Shown here piece by piece: positions 1 through 8,331 of a stretch of 64,000 nt of DNA. How positions within the stretch are numbered: position 1 is the stretch's first letter; every line of letters starts with the position of its first letter. The position numbers were made by a program, and so were the translations under genes. This DNA is from Chloroflexota bacterium (lineage in GTDB: Bacteria; Chloroflexota; Anaerolineae; Anaerolineales; UBA4823), in assembly GCA_029265355.1 (NCBI GenBank), contig JAJUJL010000020.1, positions 1 to 64,000 of the forward strand. Direction: 5' to 3'. The notes beneath the pieces were generated by a model. That model was given only the letters and a program-made list of their open reading frames with translations. It was not told where the DNA came from and did no database searches.

Positions 1-5
1 AATGG

Positions 6-1001
6 ATGAGTTTATCGCTTTCCCTCCATTGCCAGGGCAGTAAGAAAGAGCAGAGGAATGCGATCAAGATCGCTCGACCTCTGCCCTGGCAACGGAGAGC
101 TTGTGCACACTGGGCATATCATGAAAGGAATGAAGGCACGTTTCTCAGCAGCTACAGCTACTATGGCTGGCAAGAAACCGTCCCGGTGCTGGACGAAGAC
201 GTCTTCCAGGGAGCGCGGCTGAAACAGATGACCACGGTTGGCAACCTGCAGTACCCGAACCTGCAAGACCTGAGCTACCTGTACGACGAAGCGGGCAACG
301 TGGTGCGCATCCTGGACGCCGCCAACAGCAACCAGAAGCAGTGCTTCGCGTATGACGCCTTGGACCGGCTGACGCAGGCGACGACCTACAACGTATTGCT
401 AGCACGAGGACCATTAGCTGATGCCTATGTCACGATGCTTGGCGTGGTTCCGGCGCGTTTCTTGACCCAGCCAGATACGTTTGAACTGCTCACGCTATTG
501 AGTTCTATGTTTTTACATGGCGGCTGGGTACATCTCATTAGCAATATGCTTGCCCTCTATATATTTGGCGATAATGTGGAAGACCGCATGGGCAGTGGTC
601 GCTACCTGCTGTTTTACTTGCTTTGCGGCCTGGTTGCCGCAGTTGTCCACGTTGCATTCAACCCGAACTCGCTCATCCCCACCATCGGGGCAAGCGGCGC
701 TATCAGCGGGGTATTGGCAGCTTACCTGGTGCTTTTCCCTGCCTCGCGAGTGATTACATTGGTGCCGATGTTCATTTTGCCCTGGTTTGTTGAAATACCG
801 GCGGTGTTCTACCTTGGATTCTGGTTTATCTCGCAGTTGTTCAATGGGGTGCTTACGGTGATGACAGGGGTGCAGGCTTTTGGAGGCGTCGCCTGGTGGG
901 CGCACGTTGGCGGTTTTCTGGCAGGCCTTGCGTTGGTGCGCCTGTTTGTATCGCGGCGTTACGTTCGTCGCGTCTATGTTGACGAGTTTTACCCATGGTA
1001 A
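6..1001 (+). CDS. Rhomboid-family intramembrane serine protease, 5'-truncated and fused to an Rhs fragment
   Basis: The reading frame is a chimera. Residues from about 131 onward are a rhomboid protease core: the HGGW-x-H motif (171-176), the GASG motif with the catalytic Ser230, and the catalytic His300 in AHVGG near the end, with hydrophobic segments between them. Rhomboids cleave membrane proteins within the bilayer. The catalytic dyad is intact, but the first membrane helix and the family's usual N terminus are missing. They are replaced by about 90 residues with YD-repeat (Rhs) character and some 40 residues of no recognisable origin. The junction lies near base 390. A functional protein is doubtful without TM1, and no convincing ribosome binding site precedes base 6. 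It is most likely the product of a deletion or rearrangement, or an assembly join. Confidence 0.75.
   Translation: MSLSLSLHCQGSKKEQRNAIKIARPLPWQRRACAHWAYHERNEGTFLSSYSYYGWQETVPVLDEDVFQGARLKQMTTVGNLQYPNLQDLSYLYDEAGNVVRILDAANSNQKQCFAYDALDRLTQATTYNVLLARGPLADAYVTMLGVVPARFLTQPDTFELLTLLSSMFLHGGWVHLISNMLALYIFGDNVEDRMGSGRYLLFYLLCGLVAAVVHVAFNPNSLIPTIGASGAISGVLAAYLVLFPASRVITLVPMFILPWFVEIPAVFYLGFWFISQLFNGVLTVMTGVQAFGGVAWWAHVGGFLAGLALVRLFVSRRYVRRVYVDEFYPW
24..97. repeat. Imperfect inverted repeat (17-bp arms) inside the Rhs-rhomboid chimera
   Basis: The arms at 24-40 and 81-97 are complementary with one mismatch (core TTGCCAGGGCAG against CTGCCCTGGCAA). Inside them is a second short palindrome, GCGATCAAGATCGC, at 60-73. 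The structure would fold into a long hairpin and lies where the chimeric frame stops looking like any protein family. It could be a mobile-element end or a relic terminator. Confidence 0.5.
136..390 (+). pseudogene. Rhs/YD-repeat protein fragment
   Basis: In the same frame as the downstream rhomboid there is a stretch typical of Rhs proteins: YDEAGNVVRILD, followed after a dozen residues by YDALDRLTQATTYN, which fits the YD-repeat pattern (YDxxGN...YDxLxRL). Rhs/YD proteins are normally over a thousand residues long and are secreted or surface-bound. Only about 85 residues remain here, with no toxin tip or start, so this is a remnant. Its abrupt switch into rhomboid sequence marks a recombination junction. 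Confidence 0.6.
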
Positions 1002-1002
1002 C

Positions 1003-1060
1003 GAAGTAAACCGCTATAAGCATCGAGAAAAACCCGGTGATGAGAATGGCGGTTTACTCC
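1003..1060. repeat. Inverted-repeat element, copy 1 (arms GAAGTAAACCGC, 34-nt spacer)
   Basis: The left arm GAAGTAAACCGC (1003-1014) and right arm GCGGTTTACTCC (1049-1060) pair at 11 of 12 positions across a 34-nt spacer. The same arms with the same 34-nt spacing occur at 38411-38468, with mostly different spacer sequence. This suggests a dispersed, structure-conserved element. It lies directly after the rhomboid stop codon. Confidence 0.55.
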
Positions 1061-1139
1061 AGGGTTTCGCCGGTTTTCAGCAGCATTCTGGTTAAATCCC
1101 CTCCGGCGAAGCCTCGAGAAATCTAAAATCACAAGCAGG

Positions 1140-1778
1140 ATGACGATGGACTTTCTCTCATTGTTTTGGATGTTCTTTATTATTTCATCCTTGCAGCCGA
1201 TTATTCGCCAGAAGATGCTGGAATCGGCTCGGTTGCGTCTGCTTGCTCGCCTGGAACGAGAGAGAAACAGCCGCGTCATTGCCTTGATTCACCGGCAGGA
1301 AACGATGAGTCTATTGGGATTCCCGCTCATTCGCTATATTGATATCGACGACTCCGAGGCGATCTAACGAGCGATCAAGATGACCGATGCTGATGTGCCG
1401 ATTGATTTGATTGTTCATATACCCGGGGGATTGGTGCTGGCAGCCGGGCAGTTTGCGCATGCTTTGAAGGAGCATAAAGCCAGGGTGACTGTGTTTGTGC
1501 CGCATTACGCCATGTCCGGCGGCACTTTGATCGCCTTGGCTGCCGATGAAATTATTATGGATCCCAATGCTGTCTTAGGGCCGGTGGATCCTCAACTCGG
1601 CCAGCAACCCGCCGCCTCCATACTGAAAGTGCTTGAACGGAAACCTATCGAAGAGATCGAAGACACCACGCTGATCATGGCGCTCTATCCTCAAACTGCA
1701 CAGCGGCGCCCGTCGGTGGAGTACATTCCCGCGCCACGTTCGCGTGAGGCAGAGCGGCCGATGGGTAACCGAAAGTGA
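1140..1778 (+). pseudogene. ClpP/SppA-like serine dehydrogenase proteinase (SDH_sah) family, disrupted
   Basis: The two parts of this gene lie in one frame separated by a single TAA at 1365-1367. The upstream 75 residues carry an N-terminal membrane anchor and a conserved stretch ending ETMSLLGFPLIRYIDIDDSEAI. The downstream part continues the crotonase/ClpP-like fold, with HIPGG, PHYAMSGGT (probable nucleophile Ser) and AADEIIMDPNAVLGPVDPQ. One base change (for example TTA to TAA) would explain the stop. The last 30 or so residues do not look like the family and the usual C-terminal third is absent, so the 3' end is also damaged. Expected function of the intact family: a membrane-anchored serine protease for membrane-protein quality control. 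I regard it as a pseudogene. Confidence 0.75.
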
Positions 1779-1910
1779 AAGCGGTCAGTCACCAGGAATG
1801 AGTTGCAAGGCGCGTTCGCCGATTTTTTCGAAAGCAGCCTCACCTTGATGGTCAACCTCTGTGCTTTTCGTGATACTTTCGCACGGCCGCGTGTTGGGCG
1901 CCCCATCTTG

Positions 1911-1939
1911 TTGACACGCCTCTCTGTGGACGGTACAAT
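1911..1939 (+). promoter_or_regulatory. Consensus promoter for pcrA; leaderless start
   Basis: TTGACA (1911-1916), a 17-bp spacer and TACAAT (1934-1939) form a near-perfect sigma-70 promoter. The pcrA ATG begins only 8 nt after the -10 box, so transcription would start at or next to the start codon. No Shine-Dalgarno sequence fits in between. Confidence 0.8.
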
Positions 1940-1947
1940 CTTGGGGT

Positions 1948-4119
1948 ATGAATCTCCTCGAAGGCCTCAACCCCCAACAGCAGCAAGCCGTCTCTGCCGG
2001 CACCGGCCCAATCCTGGTGCTTGCCGGGCCGGGCTCGGGCAAGACGCGCGTCCTCACCCACCGCATCGCCTACCTGATCGGCGTGCTGGGCGTGCGCCCG
2101 TACAATATCCTGGCGGTGACCTTCACCAACAAGGCGGCCCGCGAGATGGAGCAGCGCGTGGTGCATCTGCTGGGGGAGAATACGCGCGGGTTGATGCTGG
2201 GCACTTTCCATGCTACCTGCGCCCGTTTGTTGCGGCGCGAGGCCGAGCACCTGCCCTTCGATAGCAGTTTTGTGATCTACGACGCTGATGACCAGGTTTC
2301 GCTGGTCAAAACGGCGCTGCGCGAGTTGAACCTGGACGAGAAGCAATACCGCCCGCAGGGCATCCACGCGCTGATTTCCAATGCCAAGAATGAGCTGATC
2401 CTGCCGGACGACTACCCGGTGCAGACCTACCGAGATGAGGTGGTCTCGCGCGTCTATCGCCGCTACCAGGAGCTGCTGCTGGCGAGCAACGCCCTGGATT
2501 TCGACGACCTGTTGTTGTGGACGGCGCTGCTGCTGGAGCAGAACCCGGCGGTGCGCGAGCGCTATGCACGGCGCTTCGAGCACGTGCTGGTGGATGAGTT
2601 CCAGGATACCAACCAGGCGCAGTACAGCCTGCTCAAGCACCTGGCTTCCTTCCACCGCAATTTGTATGTCGTCGGGGATACCGATCAATCGATCTACGGC
2701 TGGCGCGGGGCGGATTATCGCAATGTGCTGCGTTTCCAGAAGGATTTCGATGACGCCCAGGTGATCCTGCTCGAGCAGAACTACCGCTCGGTGCAGTCGA
2801 TCCTGGACGTGGCGACGGCGGTGATCGACCGCAACCCGTACCGAACGCCCAAGCGCCTGTTCACCGAGCGCGGCGCAGGGCAAAAGATCACGCTGTACGA
2901 AGCCTACGACGACCGCAACGAGGCCGAATACGTGGTGGAGACGATCGCTGCGCTGGTCGCCCGTGGCCAGTCTCGCCCCGGCGATTTCGCCGTGATGTAC
3001 CGCACCAACGCTCAATCCCGCCTGCTGGAAGAAGCTTTCCTGCGCAACAACCTGCCCTACCGGTTGGTGGGGGCGCAGCGCTTCTATGGGCGACGAGAAG
3101 TAAAGGATGTGATCGCCTACCTGCGCCTGGTGCACAACCCCAGCGACGAGGTCAGCCTGACGCGCGTGATCAATACGCCGGCGCGCGGCATTGGCAACAA
3201 GACCTACCTGGAGCTGCGCACCGAAGCGCAAAAGCTGCGCTTGAGTTCCGGCGCGCTGCTGCTGAAGATGGTGGAAAAGCCAGGTTTGCCGCAGCTCAAA
3301 GCGATGGGCCGGCGGGCGGCAGATGCGCTGTCGAAATTCGGCGAGATGCTGGCGCGCTGGCGGGCGGTCAAGGATGAAACCTCGCCGTTGGAACTGATCG
3401 ACCGCATCCTGCTGGAGGTGGATTACCGTGCTTACATCGACGACGGTACGGAGGAGGGCCGCGATCGCTGGGAGAACGTGCAGGAGCTGCGCCGCCTGGC
3501 ATCCGAGTACCAGGAGCAGGGACTGACCCCTTTCCTGGAACAGCTTGCGCTGGTATCGGACCAGGATACGGTGGAGACCAATGGCAATGCGCCCACCCTG
3601 TTGACGCTGCACGCTGCCAAGGGGCTGGAATTTCCGGTGGTGTTCATCGTTGGTTTAAACGACGGCACGCTGCCGCACGCCCGTTCGTTCGACGATCCGG
3701 ACGCCATGGCAGAAGAGCGGCGCTTATTGTATGTAGGTATCACCCGGGCCAAGGACCGCCTGTTCCTGGTATATTCGCAGTTCCGTTCGCAGTTCGGCTA
3801 CCAGGAGGCGGTGGAGCCATCGCGATTTTTGGAAGATGTGCCCGAGGCGCTGGTCGATTCGCCGCAGCTTTCCCGCTCGCGACCCACCAGCCCGTATGCC
3901 AGCGACGCCGTGCGCTGGCAAGCGCCGGGACGGGGTTCGGCACCCGTGGTGCAGCAGCGCTACCACCCAGGGATGCATGTACGACATCCGGTTTGGGAGG
4001 ACGGCATGGTTTTGAACAGCCGCATCCAGGATGACGACGAAATCCTGGATATCTTTTTCGAGAAGGTGGGCCTGAAGCGCGTGGCCGCCTCGCTGGCTCG
4101 CCTGGAAATCCGGCAGTAA
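1948..4119 (+). CDS. pcrA: ATP-dependent DNA helicase, UvrD/PcrA type
   Basis: This is a superfamily 1A helicase that unwinds DNA 3' to 5' during repair and displaces proteins from DNA. All motifs are present in order: Walker A AGPGSGKT (26-33), motif II VDEFQDT (about 215), QNYRS (about 277), LLTLHAAKGLEF (about 551) and the arginine-finger motif LLYVGITRAKDR (about 593). The C terminus (from about 670) has the small Tudor-like segment typical of PcrA (HPGMHVRHPVWEDG). At 723 residues the length is normal. The start is fixed by the family N terminus (LNPQQQQAV) and by the promoter immediately upstream. It is transcribed on its own, upstream of tsaE, which has a separate -10 box. Confidence 0.95.
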   Translation: MNLLEGLNPQQQQAVSAGTGPILVLAGPGSGKTRVLTHRIAYLIGVLGVRPYNILAVTFTNKAAREMEQRVVHLLGENTRGLMLGTFHATCARLLRREAEHLPFDSSFVIYDADDQVSLVKTALRELNLDEKQYRPQGIHALISNAKNELILPDDYPVQTYRDEVVSRVYRRYQELLLASNALDFDDLLLWTALLLEQNPAVRERYARRFEHVLVDEFQDTNQAQYSLLKHLASFHRNLYVVGDTDQSIYGWRGADYRNVLRFQKDFDDAQVILLEQNYRSVQSILDVATAVIDRNPYRTPKRLFTERGAGQKITLYEAYDDRNEAEYVVETIAALVARGQSRPGDFAVMYRTNAQSRLLEEAFLRNNLPYRLVGAQRFYGRREVKDVIAYLRLVHNPSDEVSLTRVINTPARGIGNKTYLELRTEAQKLRLSSGALLLKMVEKPGLPQLKAMGRRAADALSKFGEMLARWRAVKDETSPLELIDRILLEVDYRAYIDDGTEEGRDRWENVQELRRLASEYQEQGLTPFLEQLALVSDQDTVETNGNAPTLLTLHAAKGLEFPVVFIVGLNDGTLPHARSFDDPDAMAEERRLLYVGITRAKDRLFLVYSQFRSQFGYQEAVEPSRFLEDVPEALVDSPQLSRSRPTSPYASDAVRWQAPGRGSAPVVQQRYHPGMHVRHPVWEDGMVLNSRIQDDDEILDIFFEKVGLKRVAASLARLEIRQ

Positions 4120-4147
4120 TTGCGCTCCGTGAAGCGGTGGCGCGTTG

Positions 4148-4153
4148 TATAAT
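4148..4153 (+). promoter_or_regulatory. -10 box for tsaE, leaderless arrangement
   Basis: A perfect TATAAT lies 10 nt before the tsaE ATG. No good -35 hexamer is visible at 16-18 bp. The distance leaves essentially no 5' UTR, as for pcrA. Confidence 0.55.
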
Positions 4154-4163
4154 CCCTGGTGCC

Positions 4164-4661
4164 ATGCCCATACTCGACTCGCATTCTTTGGAGGTGATCA
4201 GCCGCAGCCCCGAGCAAACCCGGCGGGTGGGCATGCGCCTGGGCGCGCTGCTGCAACCCGGGGATACGATCTGCCTGATTGGCGACCTGGGCGCCGGCAA
4301 GACCACCCTGGTGCAGGGTATGGCGACCGGCTGGGGATCGCTGGACGCGGTTTCAAGTCCGACATTCGTGCTGGTGAATGTCTACCGCGGAGGGGGCGGT
4401 AGGCGCCTTTACCATCTGGACGCTTACCGCATTGCTTCGGCGGCCGAGGCGGAAGACCTGGGTCTGGAAGATATGCTTGCGCAAGGGGCGCTGGTGGTGG
4501 AATGGGCGGACCGCATCGACCGGGCGCTGCCCAGGGAGAATCTCGTGATCCGCATGCGCCTGGTGGATGATCACCAGCGCGACCTGGTGATCACGGCGGC
4601 AGGCAAGCGCTACCAGAAGCTGTTGGATGAGTTGCGGCAGCAGATTTACGGGGTGCGCTGA
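4164..4661 (+). CDS. tsaE: tRNA threonylcarbamoyladenosine biosynthesis ATPase TsaE
   Basis: TsaE is the P-loop ATPase of the TsaB-TsaD-TsaE complex that makes t6A37 in ANN-decoding tRNAs. The protein of 165 residues shows the expected P-loop GDLGAGKTT (about 40-48), SSPTFVLVN and the conserved VEWADRI. I chose the ATG at 4164 because it gives the family's normal length and follows a TATAAT box at the right distance for a leaderless message. An in-frame ATG 9 codons upstream would overlap the -10 region. Its stop overlaps the tsaB start by one base (TGATG), so the two are co-translated. Confidence 0.93.
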   Translation: MPILDSHSLEVISRSPEQTRRVGMRLGALLQPGDTICLIGDLGAGKTTLVQGMATGWGSLDAVSSPTFVLVNVYRGGGGRRLYHLDAYRIASAAEAEDLGLEDMLAQGALVVEWADRIDRALPRENLVIRMRLVDDHQRDLVITAAGKRYQKLLDELRQQIYGVR

Positions 4662-5332
4662 TGCTGCTGGCGATCGACACTTCCACGCGTCGGGTTGGGC
4701 TGGCGCTGTACGATGGCGAGCAGGTGCTGGCGGAGCAGGTGTGGAGTAGCCAGGATTTCCACACCGTGGAGCTGGGGCCGGCGGTGCGCGACATGTTGGC
4801 GCGCCAGGGGCTCAAGCCGGCGTCTTTGTCTGCGCTGGGCGTGGCGCTCGGACCGGGGTCGTTCACGGGGTTGCGCATTGGGCTGGCGTTGGCAAAAGGC
4901 ATCGCGCTGGCAAATCACCTGCCGTTGGTGGGCATTCCCACGCTGGATATCCTGGCAGCGGCTCAGCCGGTGGATGAGAGCCTGGAACTGGCGGCGGTGC
5001 TGTCGGCAGGGCGCGGGCGGCTGGCGGTGGGCTGGTACCGGGCGCAGGACGGCGCCTGGCAATCTTATGCCCCGCTGGAGGCGATGACCGCGCTCGAGCT
5101 CAATCAGCGCATCCGTGTGCCGACGCTGGTTTGCGGCGAGCTGAATGCTGCTGAGCAGCGCTTGCTGCGCCGCCGCCGCAGATACGTGGTGCTGGCTTCG
5201 CCAGCGCGCTCGCTGCGACGGCCCTCCTTCCTGGCAGAACTAGCCTGGAAGCGCTGGCAGGCTGGAGATGTGGACGACCCGGCTACACTGGCGCCGCAGT
5301 ATTTGCATTACAACGATCCGATCCCCGATTGA
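4661..5332 (+). CDS. tsaB: tRNA threonylcarbamoyladenosine biosynthesis protein TsaB
   Basis: TsaB is the non-catalytic partner of TsaD in t6A synthesis, with an ASKHA fold. The N terminus LLAIDTSTRRVGLALYDG and the block LGPGSFTGLRIGLALAKGIA (about 63-83) are diagnostic. It has 223 residues, normal for the family. It overlaps tsaE by one base and is followed by rimI, giving the common tsaE-tsaB-rimI operon. TsaD is not in this window. Confidence 0.93.
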   Translation: MLLAIDTSTRRVGLALYDGEQVLAEQVWSSQDFHTVELGPAVRDMLARQGLKPASLSALGVALGPGSFTGLRIGLALAKGIALANHLPLVGIPTLDILAAAQPVDESLELAAVLSAGRGRLAVGWYRAQDGAWQSYAPLEAMTALELNQRIRVPTLVCGELNAAEQRLLRRRRRYVVLASPARSLRRPSFLAELAWKRWQAGDVDDPATLAPQYLHYNDPIPD

Positions 5333-5352
5333 TCCCACGAGAGCTGCCCCGA

Positions 5353-5931
5353 ATGTCTACTTCGCCAATCACACAGGTGACCATCCGGCGCATGCAGGTC
5401 AATGACCTGGAGCAGGTGCGCGCCATCGACCGCCTGTCTTTCAGCTTGCCGTGGCCCGAAAAGGCCTATGAGATCGAACTGCGCGAAAACCAGAACTCGA
5501 TCCCGCTGGTGGCAGAGAAGGCTGCGCCGGGCAGCGAACCGCTGGTGGTTGGCGTGGTGGTGGCCTGGATGGTATTGGATGAGGTGCACATCGCCACCCT
5601 ATCGGTGCATCCCGAACATCGTGGGCAGGGCATCAGCCGGGCGCTGCTGGCGCACGCCATCGAAGAAGGCCTGCAACGCGGCGCTGTCCTGGCGACGCTG
5701 GAGGTGCGCGCCGGCAACCTGACAGCTCAGGCTCTCTACCAGCGCTTTGGTTTCAAGGTGGTGGGCGACCGGCCGCGCTATTACCAGGATAACCAGGAAG
5801 ACGCCCTGATCATGACCGTGAATCTGATGGAGGAAAGACTGCCAGGCGTGAGCTACCTGGAATGGCTCCGCCAGCGCGGTTACGAACAAGAAGCGGGCGC
5901 CAGTCCGGCAGATTCTTCGCCTCGCTCGTGA
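5353..5931 (+). CDS. rimI: GNAT acetyltransferase, RimI-like (ribosomal protein S18 N-alpha-acetyltransferase)
   Basis: The protein is a GNAT N-acetyltransferase of about 192 residues. The acetyl-CoA binding loop VHPEHRGQGISRALL starts near residue 86, and the conserved NLTAQALYQRFGFKVVGDRPRYY block follows. RimI acetylates the N terminus of ribosomal protein S18 in E. coli, and its genes are commonly linked to tsaB. The ATG at 5353 gives a normal N terminus. A TTG at 5329 overlapping the tsaB stop would add eight residues and cannot be excluded. The last 20 residues are Ala/Ser/Pro-rich and not conserved. Confidence 0.88.
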   Translation: MSTSPITQVTIRRMQVNDLEQVRAIDRLSFSLPWPEKAYEIELRENQNSIPLVAEKAAPGSEPLVVGVVVAWMVLDEVHIATLSVHPEHRGQGISRALLAHAIEEGLQRGAVLATLEVRAGNLTAQALYQRFGFKVVGDRPRYYQDNQEDALIMTVNLMEERLPGVSYLEWLRQRGYEQEAGASPADSSPRS

Positions 5932-5965
5932 GAAGCTGCCCCCTCGCTGCGAGCCGCTCTCTGGC

Positions 5966-6032
5966 GAAGCAGTCTCCCTTCTCGGCGGGAGATTGCTTCA
6001 CCCGGCAAAAAGCGCCGGGTTCGCAATGACAG
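5966..6032. repeat. Structured intergenic repeat (double hairpin ending CGCAATGACAG)
   Basis: Arms GAAGCAGTCTCCC (5966-5978) and GGGAGATTGCTTC (5987-5999) pair with one mismatch. A second hairpin, ACCCGGC/GCCGGGT, and the tail TTCGCAATGACAG follow. Repeats built from 'GTCATTGCGA...GAAGCAATCTC' are familiar intergenic elements in many bacterial genomes. A shorter related piece seems present near 37011-37089. It fills the gap between rimI and the glycosylase gene and may also act as a transcription stop. Confidence 0.55.
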
Positions 6033-6054
6033 TCAGTTCAATATGAAGGAGACA

Positions 6055-6690
6055 ATGTTGGACTCAAAGGAAGCTTTAGATCAGATTGCGAAAGAAGTCT
6101 CGGTATGCACGCGCTGCATACTCAGCCACTCGCGCAAGAATGCTGTTCCCGGCGAGGGTCCGGCGCAGGCAGATATCATGCTGATCGGAGAAGGGCCGGG
6201 ATTCCATGAGAATGAGCAGGGGCGGCCTTTCGTCGGTGCGGCCGGGCGTTTCCTGGAAGAGCTGTTGGCGATGAACCACCTGAAACGCACGGATGTATTC
6301 ATCACCAATGTGGTCAAATGTCGCCCTCCCGGCAACCGCGACCCTGAAGCCAGCGAGCTGCAGGCGTGCAACGATTACCTGGAGCGCCAGATCCAGGCAA
6401 TCAACCCCAAAGTGATCGTCACCCTGGGGCGATTTTCGATGGCTAAATTTTTGCCAAACGCCCGCATCAGCGCGGTGCATGGGCAAGCCACCTGGGTGAA
6501 AGGTCGCCTGGTCGTGCCGATGTACCACCCGGCAGCCGCGCTACACCAGGGCTCGCTGCGCCCGGTGTTGGAGAAAGATTTCTCGCAGCTTCTCGAGCTG
6601 ATCAGAAAAGCCAAGGAAGCTGCCAAACCTAAAGATGAAGGTCAAAATACTCCTGGCAAGGATGAGCCGAAACAATTGTCTCTGTTTTAA
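6055..6690 (+). CDS. Uracil-DNA glycosylase, family 4 (iron-sulfur)
   Basis: This enzyme removes uracil from DNA to start base-excision repair. The protein has the family-4 motif GEGPGFHENEQGRPFVGAAG and the later segment HPAAALHQGSL. Four cysteines placed to bind a [4Fe-4S] cluster are visible: Cys18, Cys21, Cys89 (KCRPPGNRDP) and Cys105 (ACNDYL). The ATG at 6055 is preferred to one at 6043 because AAGGAG sits 4-9 bases upstream of it. At 211 residues it is a normal size; the Lys-rich tail is not conserved. Confidence 0.93.
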   Translation: MLDSKEALDQIAKEVSVCTRCILSHSRKNAVPGEGPAQADIMLIGEGPGFHENEQGRPFVGAAGRFLEELLAMNHLKRTDVFITNVVKCRPPGNRDPEASELQACNDYLERQIQAINPKVIVTLGRFSMAKFLPNARISAVHGQATWVKGRLVVPMYHPAAALHQGSLRPVLEKDFSQLLELIRKAKEAAKPKDEGQNTPGKDEPKQLSLF

Positions 6691-6904
6691 GCAAAAACGC
6701 GGCGCGCTGTGCAGGATATGTGATGTCGCTGGGAGTGAAGTGAAGCCGCCTCCTGGCAGGCCTGGAAATTGCTTCCGTGGTCACCTTCACAAAACAGCGC
6801 CTGGTGCTGCGGAGTGAATAACATCTCAATAAAGGTGTACGCTGGACAGGTGGTTCCTGAGCAGCATGACACCCATGTCTTTGATAGATTGACGAAGAGG
6901 TAAA

Positions 6905-8227
6905 ATGAGCAACCAGTATCATGACCAATTGATTGGAAAATTTCAGGATAAATCAGCCAGGGTCGCCATCCTGGGATTGGGCTATGTGGGGCTGCCGTTG
7001 GCGGTGGTTTTTGCGGACGCTGGCTTCCATGTGATTGGCATCGACCCGGACCAGCGCAAGGTGGATAGCATCCAACGCGGGGTCAGCCATATCCAGGATG
7101 TGCCCACTGCGCAGGTGAAGCGTTTGCGCGAGCAGGGCCTGCTGGAGGCGACCGCCGATTTTTCGGTCTTGAAGCAAGCGGATGCGGTCAGCATCTGCGT
7201 GCCAACCCCGCTGCGCAAGACGGGCGATCCGGACCTGTCGTACATCTTGAGCGCCACCGAGGAATTGCAGAAATACATGCATCCTGGGATGGTGGTGGTG
7301 CTGGAGTCGACCACTTACCCTGGGACGACGCGCGAGATCTTACTGCCCATGCTGGGCCAGGAGGTGGGGCTGGAGATCGGCCAGGATTTCTTCCTGGCGT
7401 TTTCGCCGGAGCGGGTGGACCCAGGCCGTGAGGACTGGACAACGATCAATACGCCCAAGGTGATGGGCGGCATCACCCCCGGCTGCACCGAGGTGGCAGT
7501 GGCCTGGTATTCGCAGGCGCTGCAGAGGGTCGTGCCGGTCTCTTCAGCCGAGGTGGCTGAGATGGCCAAGCTGCTGGAGAACACCTTCCGCATGATCAAC
7601 ATCGGCCTGGTGAATGAGATGGCCATCATGTGCGACCGCCTGGGCGTGGATGTTTGGGAAGTGATCGACGCCGCGGCCACCAAGCCATTCGGCTTTATGA
7701 AGTTTACGCCCGGTCCAGGGCTGGGCGGTCACTGCATTCCCATCGATCCTCTGTACCTGTCCTGGAAGCTGCGCGCCATCAACTACACGGCGCGTTTTAT
7801 CGAGCTGGCCTCGGAGATCAATACGGGCATGCCGCGCTACGTGGTGCAGAAGGTGCAGGACGCGCTCAACGAACGGGGCAAGGCGCTGAAGGGCAGCCGC
7901 TTGCTGGTGCTAGGGGCGGCCTACAAGCCGGATATCGACGATGTGCGCGAATCGCCGGCGCTGGATGTGATCGGTTTACTGCGCCAGAAAGGGGCGCAGG
8001 TGTACTACCACGATCCGTATATCCCGCGGCTGAAGCACGATACCTGGGAGATGGAGAGCGTGACGGATCTGCCTGCGATGGTAAAGCAGGTGGATGGTGT
8101 GGTGATCGTGACCAACCATTCCAGCTATGATTACCCGGCCATCCTGGAAGCGGCGGCGCTGATCGTCGATACGCGCAACGCGCTGGGCAAATCTGGCAAG
8201 GACAATCCCAAGGTGGTGCGCCTGTAA
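6905..8227 (+). CDS. Nucleotide-sugar dehydrogenase (UDP-N-acetylglucosamine/mannosamine 6-dehydrogenase, WbpA/WecC-like)
   Basis: The enzyme oxidises the C6 hydroxyl of a UDP-sugar to the uronic acid in two NAD+-dependent steps, supplying charged sugars for a surface polysaccharide. Visible features are the N-terminal Rossmann motif GLGYVGLPLA (near 24-33), FSPERVDPG, and the catalytic GGHCIPIDP with Cys277. The C-terminal UDP-binding domain contains LGAAYKPDIDDVRESPALD. At 440 residues it fits the WbpA/WecC branch better than plain UDP-glucose dehydrogenases; the exact substrate is inferred. It opens the polysaccharide gene cluster that runs to about 14.7 kb. Confidence 0.9.
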   Translation: MSNQYHDQLIGKFQDKSARVAILGLGYVGLPLAVVFADAGFHVIGIDPDQRKVDSIQRGVSHIQDVPTAQVKRLREQGLLEATADFSVLKQADAVSICVPTPLRKTGDPDLSYILSATEELQKYMHPGMVVVLESTTYPGTTREILLPMLGQEVGLEIGQDFFLAFSPERVDPGREDWTTINTPKVMGGITPGCTEVAVAWYSQALQRVVPVSSAEVAEMAKLLENTFRMINIGLVNEMAIMCDRLGVDVWEVIDAAATKPFGFMKFTPGPGLGGHCIPIDPLYLSWKLRAINYTARFIELASEINTGMPRYVVQKVQDALNERGKALKGSRLLVLGAAYKPDIDDVRESPALDVIGLLRQKGAQVYYHDPYIPRLKHDTWEMESVTDLPAMVKQVDGVVIVTNHSSYDYPAILEAAALIVDTRNALGKSGKDNPKVVRL

Positions 8228-8331
8228 TTGGGTGCAGGCTGCAGGCGCTCCGAGAAAGACCATAGTTGGGGGTGATAGGGATGCGAAGCATCTCTCATTG
8301 CCCCCAAACCCTGAACTGGTAGGAGAGATGG

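Noticed and set aside
1852-3612. 586-codon open frame antisense to pcrA
   Set aside because: It is a shadow of the GC-rich pcrA codons, Gln/His/Arg/Leu-rich, with no start signal and no family resemblance.
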